Made by a program: the position numbers and the translations under genes
Source: Liolophura sinensis
Lineage: Eukaryota > Mollusca > Polyplacophora > Chitonida > Chitonidae
Direction of reading: 5' to 3'
Assembly: GCF_032854445.1 (NCBI RefSeq)
Contig: NW_027018002.1
Location: forward strand, 62,001 to 126,000
Length of the DNA: 64,000 nucleotides
Notes under the pieces: generated by a model
The model's database searches: none
What the model was told of the DNA's origin: nothing
The model's input: the letters and a program-made list of their open reading frames with translations, nothing else
Part shown: positions 10,410 to 24,869 of the stretch, one piece after another
How the letters are laid out: each line of letters starts with the position of its first letter
Position numbering within the stretch: position 1 is the stretch's first letter

Positions 10410-12605
10410 CGGCTCTTACTCCATGGAAACCAGGGAAATTTGCAATTTTTCAACAGCTGCCGATGCCTGGCTCAATTCCGCATCTTTTGGCACCTTACTG
10501 AAGTGGGTCAGTGTTCAGTTGTACTTTTTACAGCAGACTGTATCAAGTACCTTGTGTTTTTTATGTACAAATGGTGTGGTTTTTCTACACGTAGATAAAG
10601 ACATTGATATTGTCTTCGACTTAGAAGTAACACAATTGCTGTGTGAGTTAAATGGGCTTAGCCCAAAGATTTGACGTATCCTGGGCTACCGAAGGGCACA
10701 TAACATATAGTCAAAAGTTGAATATAGTAATGACCAGTCGCGATGGTACATAGTACAGTGTAGCCGATTTCAATTAACAAAAAGACCAGGCAAAAATGCA
10801 AAATTGGAAAAATTGTTCCAGTGCTGCTGGTAAGAGGCTAATCCGACGTATTTTGTGACGACAAATCGAATGGTACAAACCGCGTTGCTCTCCGACTAAT
10901 ACTTTTGCCTGTAGTGACAATTGAATGATCATTGATGTCATAATCACGTGCCCAGCAACGGCTCTTACTCCATGGAAACCAGGGATATTTGCAATTTTTT
11001 AACTGCTGCCGATGCCTGGCCCAATTCCGCATCTTTTGGCACCTTATTCATGTGGGTCTGTTGTCAGTTGTACTTTTTACAGCAGACTGTATCAAGTACC
11101 TTGTGATTTTTATGTACAAAAGGTGTGGTTTTTTCTACACGTAAATAAAGACATTGAGATTGTCTTGCACTTAGAAGTAACACAATTGCTGGGTGAGTTA
11201 AATGGGCTTAGCCCAAAGATTTGTCGTCTTCTGGGCTACCGAAGGGCACATAACTTATAGTCAAAAGTTGAATATAGTAATGACCAGTCGCGATTGTACA
11301 GAGTACAGTGTAGCCGATTTTATTTAACAAAAAGACCAGGTAAAAATGCAAAAGTGGAAAAACTGTTCCAGTGCTACTGGTAAGAGGCTAATCCGACGTA
11401 TTTTGTGACGAGAAATCGAATGGTGCAAACCGCGTTGCTCTCCGACCAATACTTTTGGCTGTAGCGACAATTGAATGATCATTGATGTCATAATCACGTG
11501 CCCAGCAACGGCTCTTACTCCATGGAAACCAGGGATATTTGCAATTTTTTAACAGCTGCCGATGCCTGGCCCAATTCCGCATCTTTTGGCACCTTATTCA
11601 TGTGGGTCTGTTGTCAGTTGTACTTTTTACAGCAGACTGTATCAAGTACCTTGTGATTTTTATGTACAAAAGGTGTGGTTTTTCTACACGTAGATAAAGA
11701 CATTGAGATTGTCTTGGACTTAGAAGTAAGACAATTGCTGGGTGAGTTAAATGGGCTTCGCTCAAAGATTTGACGTCTTCTGGGCTACCGAAGGGCACAT
11801 AACTTATAGTCAAAAGTTGAATATAGTAATGACCAGTCGCAATTGTACAGAGTACAGTGTTGCCGATTTCAATTAACAAAAAGACCAGGCAAAAATGCAA
11901 AAGTGGAAAAACTGTTCCAGTGCTACTGGTAAGAGGCTAATCCGACGTATTTTGTGACGAGAAATCGAATGGTGCAAACCGCGTGGCTCTCCGACCAATA
12001 CTTTTGGCTGTAGCGACAATTGAATGATCATTGATGTCATAATCACGTGCCCAGCAACGGCTCTTACTCCATGGAAACCAGGGATATTTGCAATTTTTTA
12101 ACAGCTGCCGATGCCTGGCCCAATTCCGCATCTTTTGGCACCTTAGTCATGTGGGTCTGTTGTCAGTTGTACCTTTTACAGCAGACTGTATCAAGTACCT
12201 TGTGTTTTTATGTACAAATGGTGTGGTTTTTCTACACGTAGATAAAGACATTGAGATTGTCTTGGACTTAGAAGTAAGACAATTGCTGGGTGAGTTAAAT
12301 GGGCTTCGCTCAAAGATTTGACGTCTTCTGGGCTACCGAAGGGCACATAACTTATAGTCAAAAGTTGAATATAGTAATGACCAGTCGCGATTGTACAGAG
12401 TACAGTGTAGCCGATTTCAATTAACAAAAAGACCAGGTAAAAATGCAAAAGTGGAAAAACTGTTCCAGTGCTGCTGGTAAGAGGCTAATCCGACGTATTT
12501 TGTGACGAGAAATCCAATGGTGCAAACCGCGTTGCTCTCCGACCAATACTTTTGGCTGTAGTGACAATTGAATGATCATTGATGTCATAATCACGTGCCC
12601 AGCAA
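10410..12605 (+). repeat. Clean monomers M20-M23
   Basis: The type order is alpha, beta, beta, beta, with lengths 548-550 bp. M20 carries gatattgtcttcgac and tgtgtgagtt near 10,607-10,645; the gatattgtcttc variant recurs in M41. M22 and M23 both use cttcgctc. M23 has the agtcatg beta form and a shorter T-run (tgtgtttttatg) near 12,203. The type order resembles M24-M27, but the linked variants differ. Confidence 0.75.
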
Positions 12606-15353
12606 CGGCTCTTACTCCATGGAAACCAGGGAAATTTGCAATTTTTCAACAGCTGCCGATGCCTGGCTCAATTCCACATCTTTTGGTACCTTACTGAAGT
12701 GGGTCAGTGTTCAGTTGTACTTTTTACAGCAGACTGTATCAAGTACCTTGTGTTTTTTATGTACAAATGGTGTGGTTTTTCTACACGTAGATAAAGACAT
12801 TGAGATTGTCTTGGACTTAGAAGTAAGGCAATTGCTGGGTGAGTTAAATGGGCTTAGCCCAAAGATTTGTCGTCTTCTGGGCTACCGAAGGGCACATAAC
12901 TTATAGTCAAAAGTTGAATATAGTAATGACCAGTCGCGATTGTACAGAGTACAGTGTAGCCGATTTCAATTAACAAAAAGACCAGGTAAAAATGCAAAAG
13001 TGGAAAAACTGTTCCAGTGCTGCTGGTACTAATCCGACGTATTTTTTGACGACAAATCGAATGGTGCAAACCGTGTTGCTCTCCGACCAATACTTTTGGC
13101 TGTAGTGACAATTGAATGATCATTGATGTCATAATCACGTGCCCAGCAACGGCTCTTACTCCATGGAAACCAGGGATATTTGCAATTTTTTTAACAGCTG
13201 CCGATGCCTGGCTCAATTCCGCATCTTTTGGCACCTTATTCATGTGGGTCTGTTGTCAGTTGTACCTTTTACAGCAGACTGTATCAAGTACCTTGTGATT
13301 TTTATGTACAAAAGGTGTGGTTTTTCTACACGTAAATAAAGACATTGAGATTGTCTTGCACTTAGAAGTAAGACAATTGCTGGGTGAGTTAAATGGCTTA
13401 GCCCAAAGATTTGTCGTCTTCTGGGCTACCGAAGGGCACATAACTTATAGTCAAAAGTTTGAATATAGTAATGACCAGTCGCGATGGTACATAGTACAGT
13501 GTAGCCGATTTCAATTAACAAAAAGACCAGGCAAAAATACAAAATTGAAAAAATGGTTCCAGTGCTGCTGGTAAGAGGCTAATCCGACGTATTTTTTGAC
13601 GACAAATCGAATGGTACAAACCGCGTTTGCTCTCCGACTAATACTTTTGGGCTGTAGTGACAATTGAATGATCATTGATGTCATAATCACGTGCCCAGCA
13701 ACGGCTCTTACTCCATGGAAACCAGGGATATTTGCAATTTTTTAACAGCTGCCGATGCCTGGCTCAATTCCGCATCTTTTGGCACCTTATTCATGTGGGT
13801 CTGTTGTCAGTTGTACTTTTTACAGCAGACTGTATCAAGTACCTTGTGATTTTTATGTACAAAAGGTGTGGTATTTCTACACGTAAATAAAGACATTGAG
13901 ATTGTCTTGCACTTAGAAGTAACACAATTGCTGGGTGAGTTAAATGGGCTTAGCCCAAAGATTTGTCGTCTTCTGGCTACCGAAGGGCACATAACTTATA
14001 GTCAAAAAGTTGAATATAGTAATGACCAGTCGCGATTGTACAGAGTACAGTGTAGCCGATTTCAATTAACAAAAAGACAGGTAAAAATGCAAAAGTGGAA
14101 AAACTGTTCCAGTTCTACTGGTAAGAGGCTAATCCGACGTATTTTGTGACGAGAAATCGAATGGTGCAAACCGCGTTGCTCTCCGACCAATACTTTTGGC
14201 TTGTAGCGACAATTGAATGATCATTGATGTCATAATCACGTGCCCAGCAACGGCTCTTACTCCATGGAAACCAGGGGATATTTGCAATTTTTTAACAGCT
14301 GCCGATGCCTGGCTCAATTCCGCATCTTTTGGCACCTTATTCATGTGGGTCTGTTGTCAGGTTGTACTTTTTACAGCAGACTGTATCAAGTACCTTGTGA
14401 TTTTTATGTACAAATGGTGTGGTTTTTCTACACGTAGATAAAGACATTGAGATTGTCTTGGACTTAGAAGTAAGACAATTGCTGGGTGAGTTAAATGGGC
14501 TTCGCTCAAAGATTTTGACGTCTTCTGGGCTACCGAAGGGCACATAACTTATAGTCAAAAGTTGAATATAGTAATGACCAGTCGCGATTGTACAGAGTAC
14601 AGTGTAGCCGATTTCAATTAACAAAAAGACCAGGTAAAAATGCAAAAGTGGAAAAACTGTTCCAGTGCTGCTGGTAAGAAGCTAATCCGACGTATTTTGT
14701 GACGAGAAATCGAATGTGTGCAAACCGCGTTGCTCTCCGACCAATACTTTTGGCTGTAGTGACAATTGAATGATCATTGATGTCATAATCACGTGCCCAG
14801 CAACGGCCTCTTACTCCATGGAAACCAGGGAAATTTGCAATTTTTCAACAGCTGCCGATGCCTGGCTCAATTCCACATCTTTTGGTACCTTACTGAAGTG
14901 GGTCAGTGTCAGTTGTACTTTTTACAGCAGACTGTATCAGTACTTTGTGTTTTTTATGTACAAATGGTGTGGTTTTTCTACACGTAGATAAAGGACATTG
15001 AGATTGTCTTGGACTTAGAAGTAAGGCAATTGCTGGGTGAGTTAAATGGACTTCGCTCAAAGATTTGAAGTCTTCTGGGCTACCGAAGGGCACATAACTT
15101 ATAGTCAAAGTTGAATATAGTAATGACCAGTCGCGATTGTACAGAGTAGAGTGTAGCCGATTTCAATTAACAAAAAGACCAGGTAAATATGCAAAAGTGG
15201 AAAAAACTGTTCCAGTGCTGCTGGTAAGAGGCTAATCCGACGTATTTTGTGACGAGAAATCGAATGGTGCAAACCGCGTTGCTCCTCCGACCAATACTTT
15301 TGGCTGTAGTGACAATTGAATGATCATTGATGTCATAATCACGTGCCCAGCAA
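12606..15353 (+). repeat. Five-monomer HOR, M24-M28 (order a-b-c-d-e)
   Basis: The type order is alpha, beta, beta, beta, alpha. Linked variants match M1-M5 in order at an offset of about 12,600-12,607 bp: b ends with aaaaatacaaaattg, c ends with gttccagttctactgg, d has cttcgctc and taagaagcta, e has aaatatgcaaaag. M24 lacks 5 bp (agagg) near 13,028. M25-M28 contain many one-base indels, for example cgcgtttgctc near 13,625, cttgtagcg near 14,202 and aatgtgtgcaaa near 14,716. Confidence 0.75.
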
Positions 15354-17551
15354 CGGCTCTTACTCCATGGAAACCAGGGAAATTTGCAATTTTTTCAACA
15401 GCTGCCGATGCCTGGCTCAATTCCACATCTTTTGGTACCTTACTGAAGTGGGTCAGTGTTCAGTTGTACTTTTTACAGCAGACTGTATCAAGTACCTTGT
15501 GTTTTTTATGTACAAATGGTGTGGTTTTTCTACACGTAGATAAAGACATTGAGATTGTCTTGGACTTAGAAGTAAGGCAATTGCTGGGTGAGTTAAATGG
15601 GCTTAGCCCAAAGATTTGTCGTCTTCTGGGCTACCGAAGGGCACATAACTTATAGTCAAAAGTTGAATATAGTAATGACCAGTCGCGATTGTACAGAGTA
15701 CAGTGTAGCCGATTTCAATTAACAAAAAGACCAGGTAAAAATGCAAAAGTGGAAAAACTGTTCCAGTGCTGCTGGTAAGAGGCTAATCCGACGTATTTTT
15801 TGACGACAAATCGAATCTTGCAAACCGTGTTGCTCTCCGACCAATACTTTTGGCTGTAGTGACAATTGAATGATCATTGATGTCATAATCACGTGCCCAG
15901 CAACGGCTCTTACTCCATGGAAACCAGGGATATTTGCAATTTTTTAACAGCTGCCGATGCCTGGCTCAATTCCGCATCTTTTGGCACCTTATTCATGTGG
16001 GTCTGTTGTCAGTTGTACTTTTTACAGCAGACTGTATCAAGTACCTTGTGATTTTTATGTACAAAAGGTGTGGTTTTTCTACACGTAAATAAAGACATTG
16101 AGATTGTCTTGCACTTAGAAGTAAGACAATTGCTGGGTGAGTTAAATGGGCTTAGCCCAAAGATTTGTCGTCTTCTGGGCTACCGAAGGGCACATAACTT
16201 ATAGTCAAAAGTTGAATATAGTAATGACCAGTCGCGATGGTACATAGTACAGTGTAGCCGATTTCAATTAACAAAAAGACCAGGCAAAAATACAAAATTG
16301 AAAAAATTGTTCCAGTGCTGCTGGTAAGAGGCTAATCCGACGTATTTTTTGACGACAAATCGAATGGTACAAACCGCGTTGCTCTCCGACTAATACTTTT
16401 GGCTGTAGTGACAATTGAATGATCATTGATGTCATAATCACGTGCCCAGCAACGGCTCTTACTCCATGTTGGAAACCAGGGATATTTGCAATTTTTTAAC
16501 AGCTGCCGATGCCTGGCCCAATTCCGCATCTTTTGGCACCTTATTCATGTGGGTCTGTTGTCAGTTGTACTTTTTACAGCAGACTGTATCAAGTACCTTG
16601 TGATTTTTATGTACAAAATGGTGTGGTTTTTCTACACGTAGATAAAGACATTGAGATTGTCTTGGACTTAGAAGTAAGACAATTGCTGGGTGAGTTAAAT
16701 GGGCTTCGCTCAAAGATTTGACGTCTTCTGGGCTACCGAAGGGCACATAACTTATAGTCAAAAGTTGAATATAGTAATGACCAGTCGCGATTGTACAGAG
16801 TACAGTGTAGCCGATTTCAATTAACAAAAAGACCAGGTAAAAATGCAAAAGTGGAAAAACTGTTCCAGTGCTGCTGGTAAGAAGCTAATCCGACGTATTT
16901 TGTGACGAGAAATCGAATGGTGCAAAACCGCGTTGCTCTCCGACCAATACTTTTGGCTGTAGTGACAATTGAATGATCATTGATGTCATAATCACGTGCC
17001 CAGCAACGGCTCTTACTCCATGGAAACCAGGGAAATTTGCAATTTTTCAACAGCTGCCGATGCTGGCTCAATTCCACATCTTTGGTACCTTACTGAAGTG
17101 GGTCAGTGTTCAGTTGTACTTTTTACAGCAGACTGTATCAAGTACCTTGTGTTTTTTATGTACAAATGGTGTGGTTTTTCTACACGTAGATAAGACATTG
17201 AGATTGTCTTGGACTTAGAAGTAAGGCAATTGCTGGGTGAGTTAAATGGACTTCGCTCAAAGATTTGACGTCTTCTGGGCTACCGAAGGGCACATAACTT
17301 ATAGTCAAAAGTTGAATATAGTAATGACCAGTCGCGATTGTACAGAGTAGAGTGTAGCCGATTTCAATTAACAAAAAGACCAGGTAAATATGCAAAAGTG
17401 GAAAAACTGTTCCAGTGCTGCTGGTAAGAGGCTAATCCGACGTATTTTGTGACGAGAAATCGAATGGTGCAAACCGCGTGCTCTCCGACCAATACTTTTG
17501 GCTGTAGTGACAATTGAATGATCATTGATGTCATAATCACGTGCCCAGCAA
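15354..17551 (+). repeat. Contracted copy of the five-monomer HOR, M29-M32 (order a-b-d-e)
   Basis: M29 and M30 match M24 and M25. M31 already has the d variants (cttcgctc, taagaagcta) and M32 the e variants (aaatatgcaaaag), so unit c is absent. This fits loss of one monomer by unequal exchange. M31 has two extra bases (ctccatgttgg) near 16,468, breaking CCATGG. M32 has single-base losses near 17,063, 17,081 and 17,191. Confidence 0.7.
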
Positions 17552-20500
17552 CGGCTCTTACTCCATGGAAACCAGGGATATTTGCAATTTTTCAACAGCT
17601 GCCGATGCCTGGCTCAATTCCACATCTTTTGGTACCTTACTGAAGTGGGTCAGTGTTCAGTTGTACTTTTTACAGCAGACTGTATCAAGTACCTTGTGTT
17701 TTTTATGTACAAATGGTGTGGTTTTTCTACACGTAGATAAAGACATTGAGATTGTCTTGGACTTAGAAGTAACACAATTGCTGGGTGAGTTAAATGGGCT
17801 TAGCCCAAAGATTTGACGTCTTCTGGGCTACCGAAGGGCACATAACATATAGTCAAAAGTTGAATATAGTAATGACCAGTCGCGATGGTACATAGTACAG
17901 TGTAGCCGATTTCAATTAACAAAAAGACCAGGTAAAAATGGAAAAGTGGAAAAACTGTTCCAGTGCTACTGGTAAGAGGCTAATCCGACGTATTTTGTGA
18001 CGAAAATCGAATGGTGCAAACCGCGTGGCTCTCCGACCAATACTTTTGGCTGTAGTGACAATTGAATGATCATTGATGTCATAATCACGTGCCCAGCAAC
18101 GGCTCTTACTCCATGGAAACCAGGGAAATTTGCAATTTTTCAACAGCTGCCGATGCCTGGCTCAATTCCACATCTTTTGGTACCTTACTGAAGTGGGTCA
18201 GTGTTCAGTTGTACTTTTTACAGCAGAATGTATCAAGTACCTTGTGATTTTTATGTACAAATGGTGTGGGTTTTTCTACACGTAGATAAAGACATTGAGA
18301 TTGTCTTGGACTTAGAAGTAAGGCAATTGCTGGGTGAGTTAAATGGGCTTAGCCCAAAGATTTGACGTCTTCTGGGCTACCGAAGGGCACATAACATATA
18401 GTCAAAAGTTGAATATAGTAATGACCAGTCGCGATGGTACATAGTACAGTGTAGCCGATTTCATTAACAAAAAGACCAGGCAAAAATGCAAAATTGGAAA
18501 AATTGTTCCAGTGCTGCTGACAAGAGGCTAATCCGACGTATTTTGTGGCGACAAATCGAATGGTACAAACCGCGTTGCTCTCCGACCAATACTTTTGGCT
18601 GTAGTGACAATTGAATGATCATTGATGTCATAATCACGTGCCCAGCAACGGCTCTTACTCCATGGAAACCAGGGATATTTGCAATTTTTTAACAGCTGCC
18701 GATGCCTGGCCCAATTCCGCATCTTTTGGCACCTTATTCATGTGGGTCTGTTGTCAGTTGTACTTTTTACAGCAGACTATATCAAGTACCTTGTGATTTT
18801 TATGTACAAATGGTGTGTTTTTTCTACACGTAGATAAAGACATTGAGATTGTCTTGGACTTAGAAGTAAGACAATTGCTGGGTGAGTTAAATGGGCTTAG
18901 CCCAAAGATTTGACGTCTTCTGGGCTACCGAAGGGCACATAACTTATAGTCAAAAGTTGAATATAGTAATGACCAGTCGCGATTGTACAGAGTACAGTGT
19001 AGCCGATTTCAATTAACAAAAAGACCAGGCAAAAATGCAAAAGTGGAAAAACTGTTCCAGTGCTGCTGGTAAGAGGCTAATCCGACGTATTTTGTGACTA
19101 CAAATCGAATGGTGCAAACCGCGTGGCTCTCCGACCAATACTTTTGGCTGTAGCGACAATTGAATGATCATTGATGTCATAATCACGTGCCCAGCAACGG
19201 CTCTTACTCCATGGAAACCAGGGAAATTTGCAATTTTTCAACAGCTGCCGATGCCTGGCTCAATTCCACATCTTTTGGTACCTTACTGAAGTGGGTCAGT
19301 GTTCAGTTGTACTTTTTACAGCAGACTGTATTAAGTACCTTGTGTTTTTTATGTACAAATGGTGTGGTTTTTCTACACGTAGATAAAGACATTGAGATTG
19401 TCTTGGACTTAGAAGTAAGGCAATTGCTGGGTGAGTTAAATGGGCTTAGCCCAAAGATTTGACGTCTTCTGGGCTACCGAAGGGCACATAACATATAGTC
19501 AAAAGTTGAATATAGTAATGACCAGTCGCGATGGTACATAGTACAGTGTAGCCGATTTCAATTAACAAAAAGACCAGGCAAAAATGCAAAATTGGAAAAA
19601 GTGTTCCAGTGCTGCTGACAAGAGGCTAATCCGACGTATTTTGTGACGACAAATCGAATGGTACAAACCGCGTTGCTCTCCGACCAATACTTTTGGCTGT
19701 AGTGACAATTCAATGATCATTTATGTCATAATCACGTGCCCAGCAACGGCTCTTACTCCATGGAAACCAGGGATATTTGCAATTTTTTAACAGCTGCCGA
19801 TGCCTGGCCCAATTCCGCATCTTTTGGCACCTTATTCATGTGGGTATGTTGTCAGTTGTACTTTTTACAGCAGACTGTATCAAGTACCTTGTGATTTTTA
19901 TGTACAAAAGGTGTGGTTTTTCTACACGTAGATAAAGACATTGAGATTGTCTTGCACTTAGAAGTAACACAATTGCTGGGTGAGTTAAATGGGCTTAGCC
20001 CAAAGATTTGAGGTCTTCTGGGCTACCGAAGGGCACATAACTTATAGTCAAAAGTTGAATATAGTAATGACCAGTTGCGATTGTACAGAGTACAGTGTAG
20101 CCGATTTCAATTAACAAAAAGACCAGGCAAAAATGCAAAAGTGGAAAAACTGTTCCAGTGCTGCTGGTAAGAGGCTAATCCGACGTATTTTGTGACGAGA
20201 AATCGAATGGTGCAAACCGCGTTGCTCTCCGACCAATACTTTTGGCTGTACCGACAATTCAATGATCATTGATGTCATAATCACGTGCCCAGTAACGGCT
20301 CTTACTCCATGGAAACCAAGGATATTTGCAATTTTTTAACAGCTGCCGATGCCTGGCCCAATTCCGCATCTTTTGGCACCTTATAAATGTGGGTCAGTGT
20401 TAAGTTGTACTTTTTACAGCAGACTGTATCAAGTACCTTGTGTTTTTTATGTACAAATGGTGTGGTTTTTCTACACGTAGATAAAGACATTGAGATTGTC

Positions 20501-23223
20501 TTGGACTTAGAAGTAAGACAATTGCTGGGTGAGTTAAATGGGCTTCGCTCAAAGATTTGACGTCTTCTGGGCTACCGAAGGGCACATAACTTATAGTCAA
20601 AAGTTGAATATAGTAATGACCAGTCGCGATTGTACAGAGTAGAGTGTAGCCGATTTCAATTAACAAAAAGACCAGGCAAAAATGCAAAAGTGGAAAAAAC
20701 TGTTCCAGTGCTACTGGTAAGAGGCTAATCTGACGTATTTTGTGACGAGAAATCGAATGGTGCAAACCGCGTTGCTCTCCGACCAATACTTTTGGCTGTA
20801 GTGACAATTGAATGATCATTGATGTCATAATCACGTGCCCAGCAACGGCTCTTACTCCATGGAAACCAGGGAAATTTGCAATTTTTCAACAGCTGCCGAT
20901 GCCTGGCTCAATTCCACATCTTTTGGTACCTTACTGAAGTGGGTCAGTGTTCAGTTGTACTTTTTACAGCAGACTGTATCAAGTACCTTGTGTTTTTTAT
21001 GTACAAATGGTGTGGTTTTTCTACACGTAGATAAAGACATTGAGATTGTCTTGGACTTAGAAGTAAGGCAATTGCTGGGTGAGTTAAATGGGCTTAGCCC
21101 AAAGATTTGACGTCTTCTGGGCTACTGAAGGGCACATAACATATAGTCAAAAGTTGAATATAGTAATGACCAGTCGCGATGGTACATAGTACAGTGTAGC
21201 CGATTTCAATTAACAAAAAGACCAGGCAAAAATGCAAAATTCGAAAAATTGTGCCAGTGCTGCTGGTAAGAGGCTAATCCGACGTATTTTGTGACGACAA
21301 ATCGAATGGTACAAACCGCGTTGCTCTCCGACCAATACTTTTGGCTGTAGTGACAATTCAGTGATCATTGATGTCATAATCACGTGCCCAGCAACGGCTC
21401 TTACTCCATGGAAACCAGGGATATTTGCAATTTTTTAACAGCTGCCGATGCCTGGCCCAATTCCGCATCTTTTGGCACCTTATTCATGTGGGTCTGTTGT
21501 CAGTTGTACTTTTTACAGCAGACTGTATCAAGTACCTTGTGATTTTTATGTACAAAAGGTGTGGTTTTTCTACACGTAGATAAAGACATTGAGATTGTCT
21601 TGGACTTAGAAGTAACACAATTGCTGGGTGAGTTAAATGGGCTTAGCCCAAAGATTTGACGTCTTCTGGGCTACCGAAGGGCACATAACTTATAGTCAAA
21701 AGTTGAATATAGTAATGACCAGTCGCGATTGTACAGAGTACAGTGTAGCCGATTTCAATTAACAAAAAAGACCAGGCAAAAATGCAAAAGTGGAAAAACT
21801 GTTCCAGTGCTGCTGGTAAGAGGCTAATCCGACGTATTTTGTGACGACAAATCGAATGGTGCAAACCGTGTTGCTCTCCGACCAATACTTTTGGCTGTAG
21901 TGACAATTGAATGATCATTTATGTCATAATCACGTGCCCAGCAACGGCTCTTACTCCATGGAAACCAGGGAAATTTGCAATTTTTCAACAGCTGCCGATG
22001 CCTGGCTCAATTCCGCATCTTTTGGCACCTTACTGAAGTGGGTCAGTGTTCAGTTGTACTTTTTACAGCAGACTGTATCAAGTACCTTGTGTTTTTTATG
22101 TACAAATGGTGTGGTTTTTCTACACGTAGATAAAGACATTGATATTGTCTTCTACTTAGAAGTAACACAATTGCTGGGTGAGTTAAATGGGCTTAGCCCA
22201 AAGATTTTACGTCTTCTGGGCTACCGAAGGGCACATAACATATAGTCGAAAGTTGAATATAGTAATGACCAGTCGCGATGGTACATAGTACAGTGTAGCC
22301 GATTTCAATTAACAAAAAGACCAGGCAAAAATGCAAAATTGGAAAAATTGTTCCAGTGCTGCTGGTAAGAGGCTAATCCGACGTATTTTTTGACGACAAA
22401 TCGAATGGTACAAACCGCGTTGCTCTCCGACTAATACTTTTGGCTGTAGTGACAATTGAATGATCATTGATGTCATAATCACGTGCCCAGCAACGGCTCT
22501 TACTCCATGGAAACCAGGGATATTTGCAATTTTTTAACAGTTGCCGATGCCTGGCCCAATTCCGCATCTTTTGGCACCTTATTTATGTGGGTCTGTTGTC
22601 AGTTGTACTTTTTACAGCAGACTGTATCAAGTACCTTGTGATTTTTATGTACAAAAGGTGTGGTTTTTCTACACGTAAATAAAGACATTGAGATTGTCTT
22701 GCACTTAGAAGTAACACAATTGCTGGGTGAGTTAAATGGGCTTAGCCCAAAGATTTGTCGTCTTCTGGGCTACCGAAGGGCACATAACTTATAGTCAAAA
22801 GTTGAATATAGTAATGACCAGTCGCGATTGTACAGAGTACAGTGTAGCCGATTTCAATTAACAAAAAGATCAGGTAAAAGTGCAAAAGTGGAAAAACTGT
22901 TCCAGTGCTACTGGTAAGAAGCTAATCCGACGTATTTTGTGACGAGAAATCGAATGGTGCAAACCGCGTTGCTCTCCGACCAATACTTTTGGCTGTAGCG
23001 ACAATTGAATGATCATTGATGTCATAATCACGTGCCCAGCAACGGCTCTTACTCCATGGAAACCAGGGATATTTGCAATTTTTTAACAGCTGCCGATGCC
23101 TGGCCCAATTCCGCATCTTTTGGCACCTTATTCATGTGGGTCTGTTGTCAGTTGTACTTTTTACAGCAGACTGTATCAAGTACCTTGTGTTTTTTATGTA
23201 CAAATGGTGTGGTTTTTCTACAC
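17552..23223 (+). repeat. Heterogeneous monomers M33 to mid-M43
   Basis: The type order is alpha, alpha, beta, alpha, beta, gamma, alpha, beta, alpha, beta, beta. The sequence is clean at 548-550 bp per unit. M36-M38 show the alpha-beta-gamma order that recurs in M45-M47. Private variants include atggaaaag at 17,938 (M33), gtgtgtttttt near 18,815 (M35), gatattgtcttctac near 22,141 (M41) and caaaagtgc near 22,876 (M42). A repeating three-monomer rhythm is suggested, but I could not define clean HOR boundaries. Confidence 0.65.
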
Positions 23224-24869
23224 GTAGATAAAGACATTGAGATTGTCTTGGACTTAGAAGTAAGACAATTGCTGGGTGAGTTAAATGGGCTTAGCCCAAA
23301 GATTTGACGTCTTCTGGGCTACCGAAGGGCACATAACTTATAGTCAAAAGTTGAATATAGTAATGACCAGTCGCGATTGTACAGAGTACAGTGTTGCCGA
23401 TTTCAATTAACAAAAAGACCAGGTAAAAATGCAAAAGTGGAAAAACTGTTCCAGTGCTACTGGTAAGAGGCTAATCCGACGTATTTTGTGACGAAAAATC
23501 GAATGGTGCAAACCGCGTGGCTCTCCGACCAATACTTTTGGCTGTAGCGACAATTCAATGATCATTGATGTCATAATCACGTGCCCAGTAACGGCTCTTA
23601 CTCCATGGAAACCAGGGATATTTGCAATTTTTTAACAGCTGCCGATGCCTGGCCCAACTCCGCATCTTTTGGCACCTTATAAATGTGGGTCAGTGTTAAG
23701 TTGTACTTTTTACAGCAGACTGTATCAAGTACCTTGTGTTTTTTATGTACAAATGGTGTGGTTTTTCTACACGTAGATAAAGACATTGAGATTGTCTTGG
23801 ACTTAGAAGTAAGACAATTGCTGGGTGAGTTAAATGGGCTTCGCTCAAAGATTTGACGTCTTCTGGGCTACCGAAGGGCACATAACTTATAGTCAAAAGT
23901 TGAATATATTAATGACCAGTCGCGATTGTACAGAGTAGAGTGTAGCCGATTTCAATTAACAAAAAGACCAGGTAAAAATGCAAAAGTGGAAAAACTGTTC
24001 CAGTGCTGCTGGTAAGAGGCTAATCCGACGTATTTTGTGACGAGAAATCGAATGGTGCAAACCGCGTTGCTCTCCGACCAATACTTTTGGCTGTAGTGAC
24101 TATTCAATGATCATTGATGTCATAATCACGTGCCCAGCAACGGCTCTTACTCCATGGAAACCCGGGAAATTTGCAATTTTTCAAGAGCTGCCGATGCCTG
24201 GCTCAATTCCACATCTTTTGGTACCTTACTGAAGTGGTCAGTGTTCAGTTGTACTTTTTACAGCAGACTGTATCAAGTACCTTGTGTTTTTTATGTACAA
24301 ATGGTGTGGTTTTTCTACACGTAGATAAAGACATTGAGATTGTCTTGGACTTAGAAGTAAGGCAATTGCTGGGTGAGTTAAATGGGCTTAGCCCAAAGAT
24401 TTGACGTCTTCTGGGCTACCGAAGAGCACATAACATATAGTCAAAAGTTGAATATAGTAATGACCAGTCGCGATGGTACATAGTACAGTGTAGCCGATTT
24501 CAATTAACAAAAAGACCAGGCAAAAATGCAAAATTGGAAAAATTGTTCCAGTGCTGCTGACAAGAGGCTAATCCGACGTATTTTGTGACGACAAATCGAA
24601 TGGTACAAACCGCGTTGCTCTCCGACCAATACTTTTGGCTGTAGTGACAATTGAATGATCATTGATGTCATAATCACGTGCCCAGCAACGGCTCTTACTC
24701 CATGGAAACCAGGGATATTTGCAATTTTTTAACAGCTGCCGATGCCTGGCCCAATTCCGCATCTTTTGGCACCTTATTCATGTGGGTCTGTTGTCAGTTG
24801 TACTTTTTACAGCAGACTGTATCAAGTACCTTGTGATTTTTATGTACAAAAGGTGTGGTTTTTCTACAT
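23224..24869 (+). repeat. Recent three-monomer tandem duplication, copy 1 (1,646 bp)
   Basis: It runs from mid-M43 to mid-M46 and is followed directly by a near-identical copy. Only a few differences were seen: atatattaatg against atatagtaatg near 23,907, gactattc against gacaattc near 24,100, and caagagctg against caaaagctg near 24,185. Shared private variants include aaacccggg, gaagtggtcag, ccaactccgc and gaagagcac. The left edge is placed by analogy with the junction in M46. Confidence 0.85.

Noticed and set aside
24141-24180. CENP-B box-like match around ccatggaaacccggg
   Set aside because: Aligned on the CGGG core, the TTCG half of the box is absent (ccat instead). Most monomers have caggg in place of ccggg.
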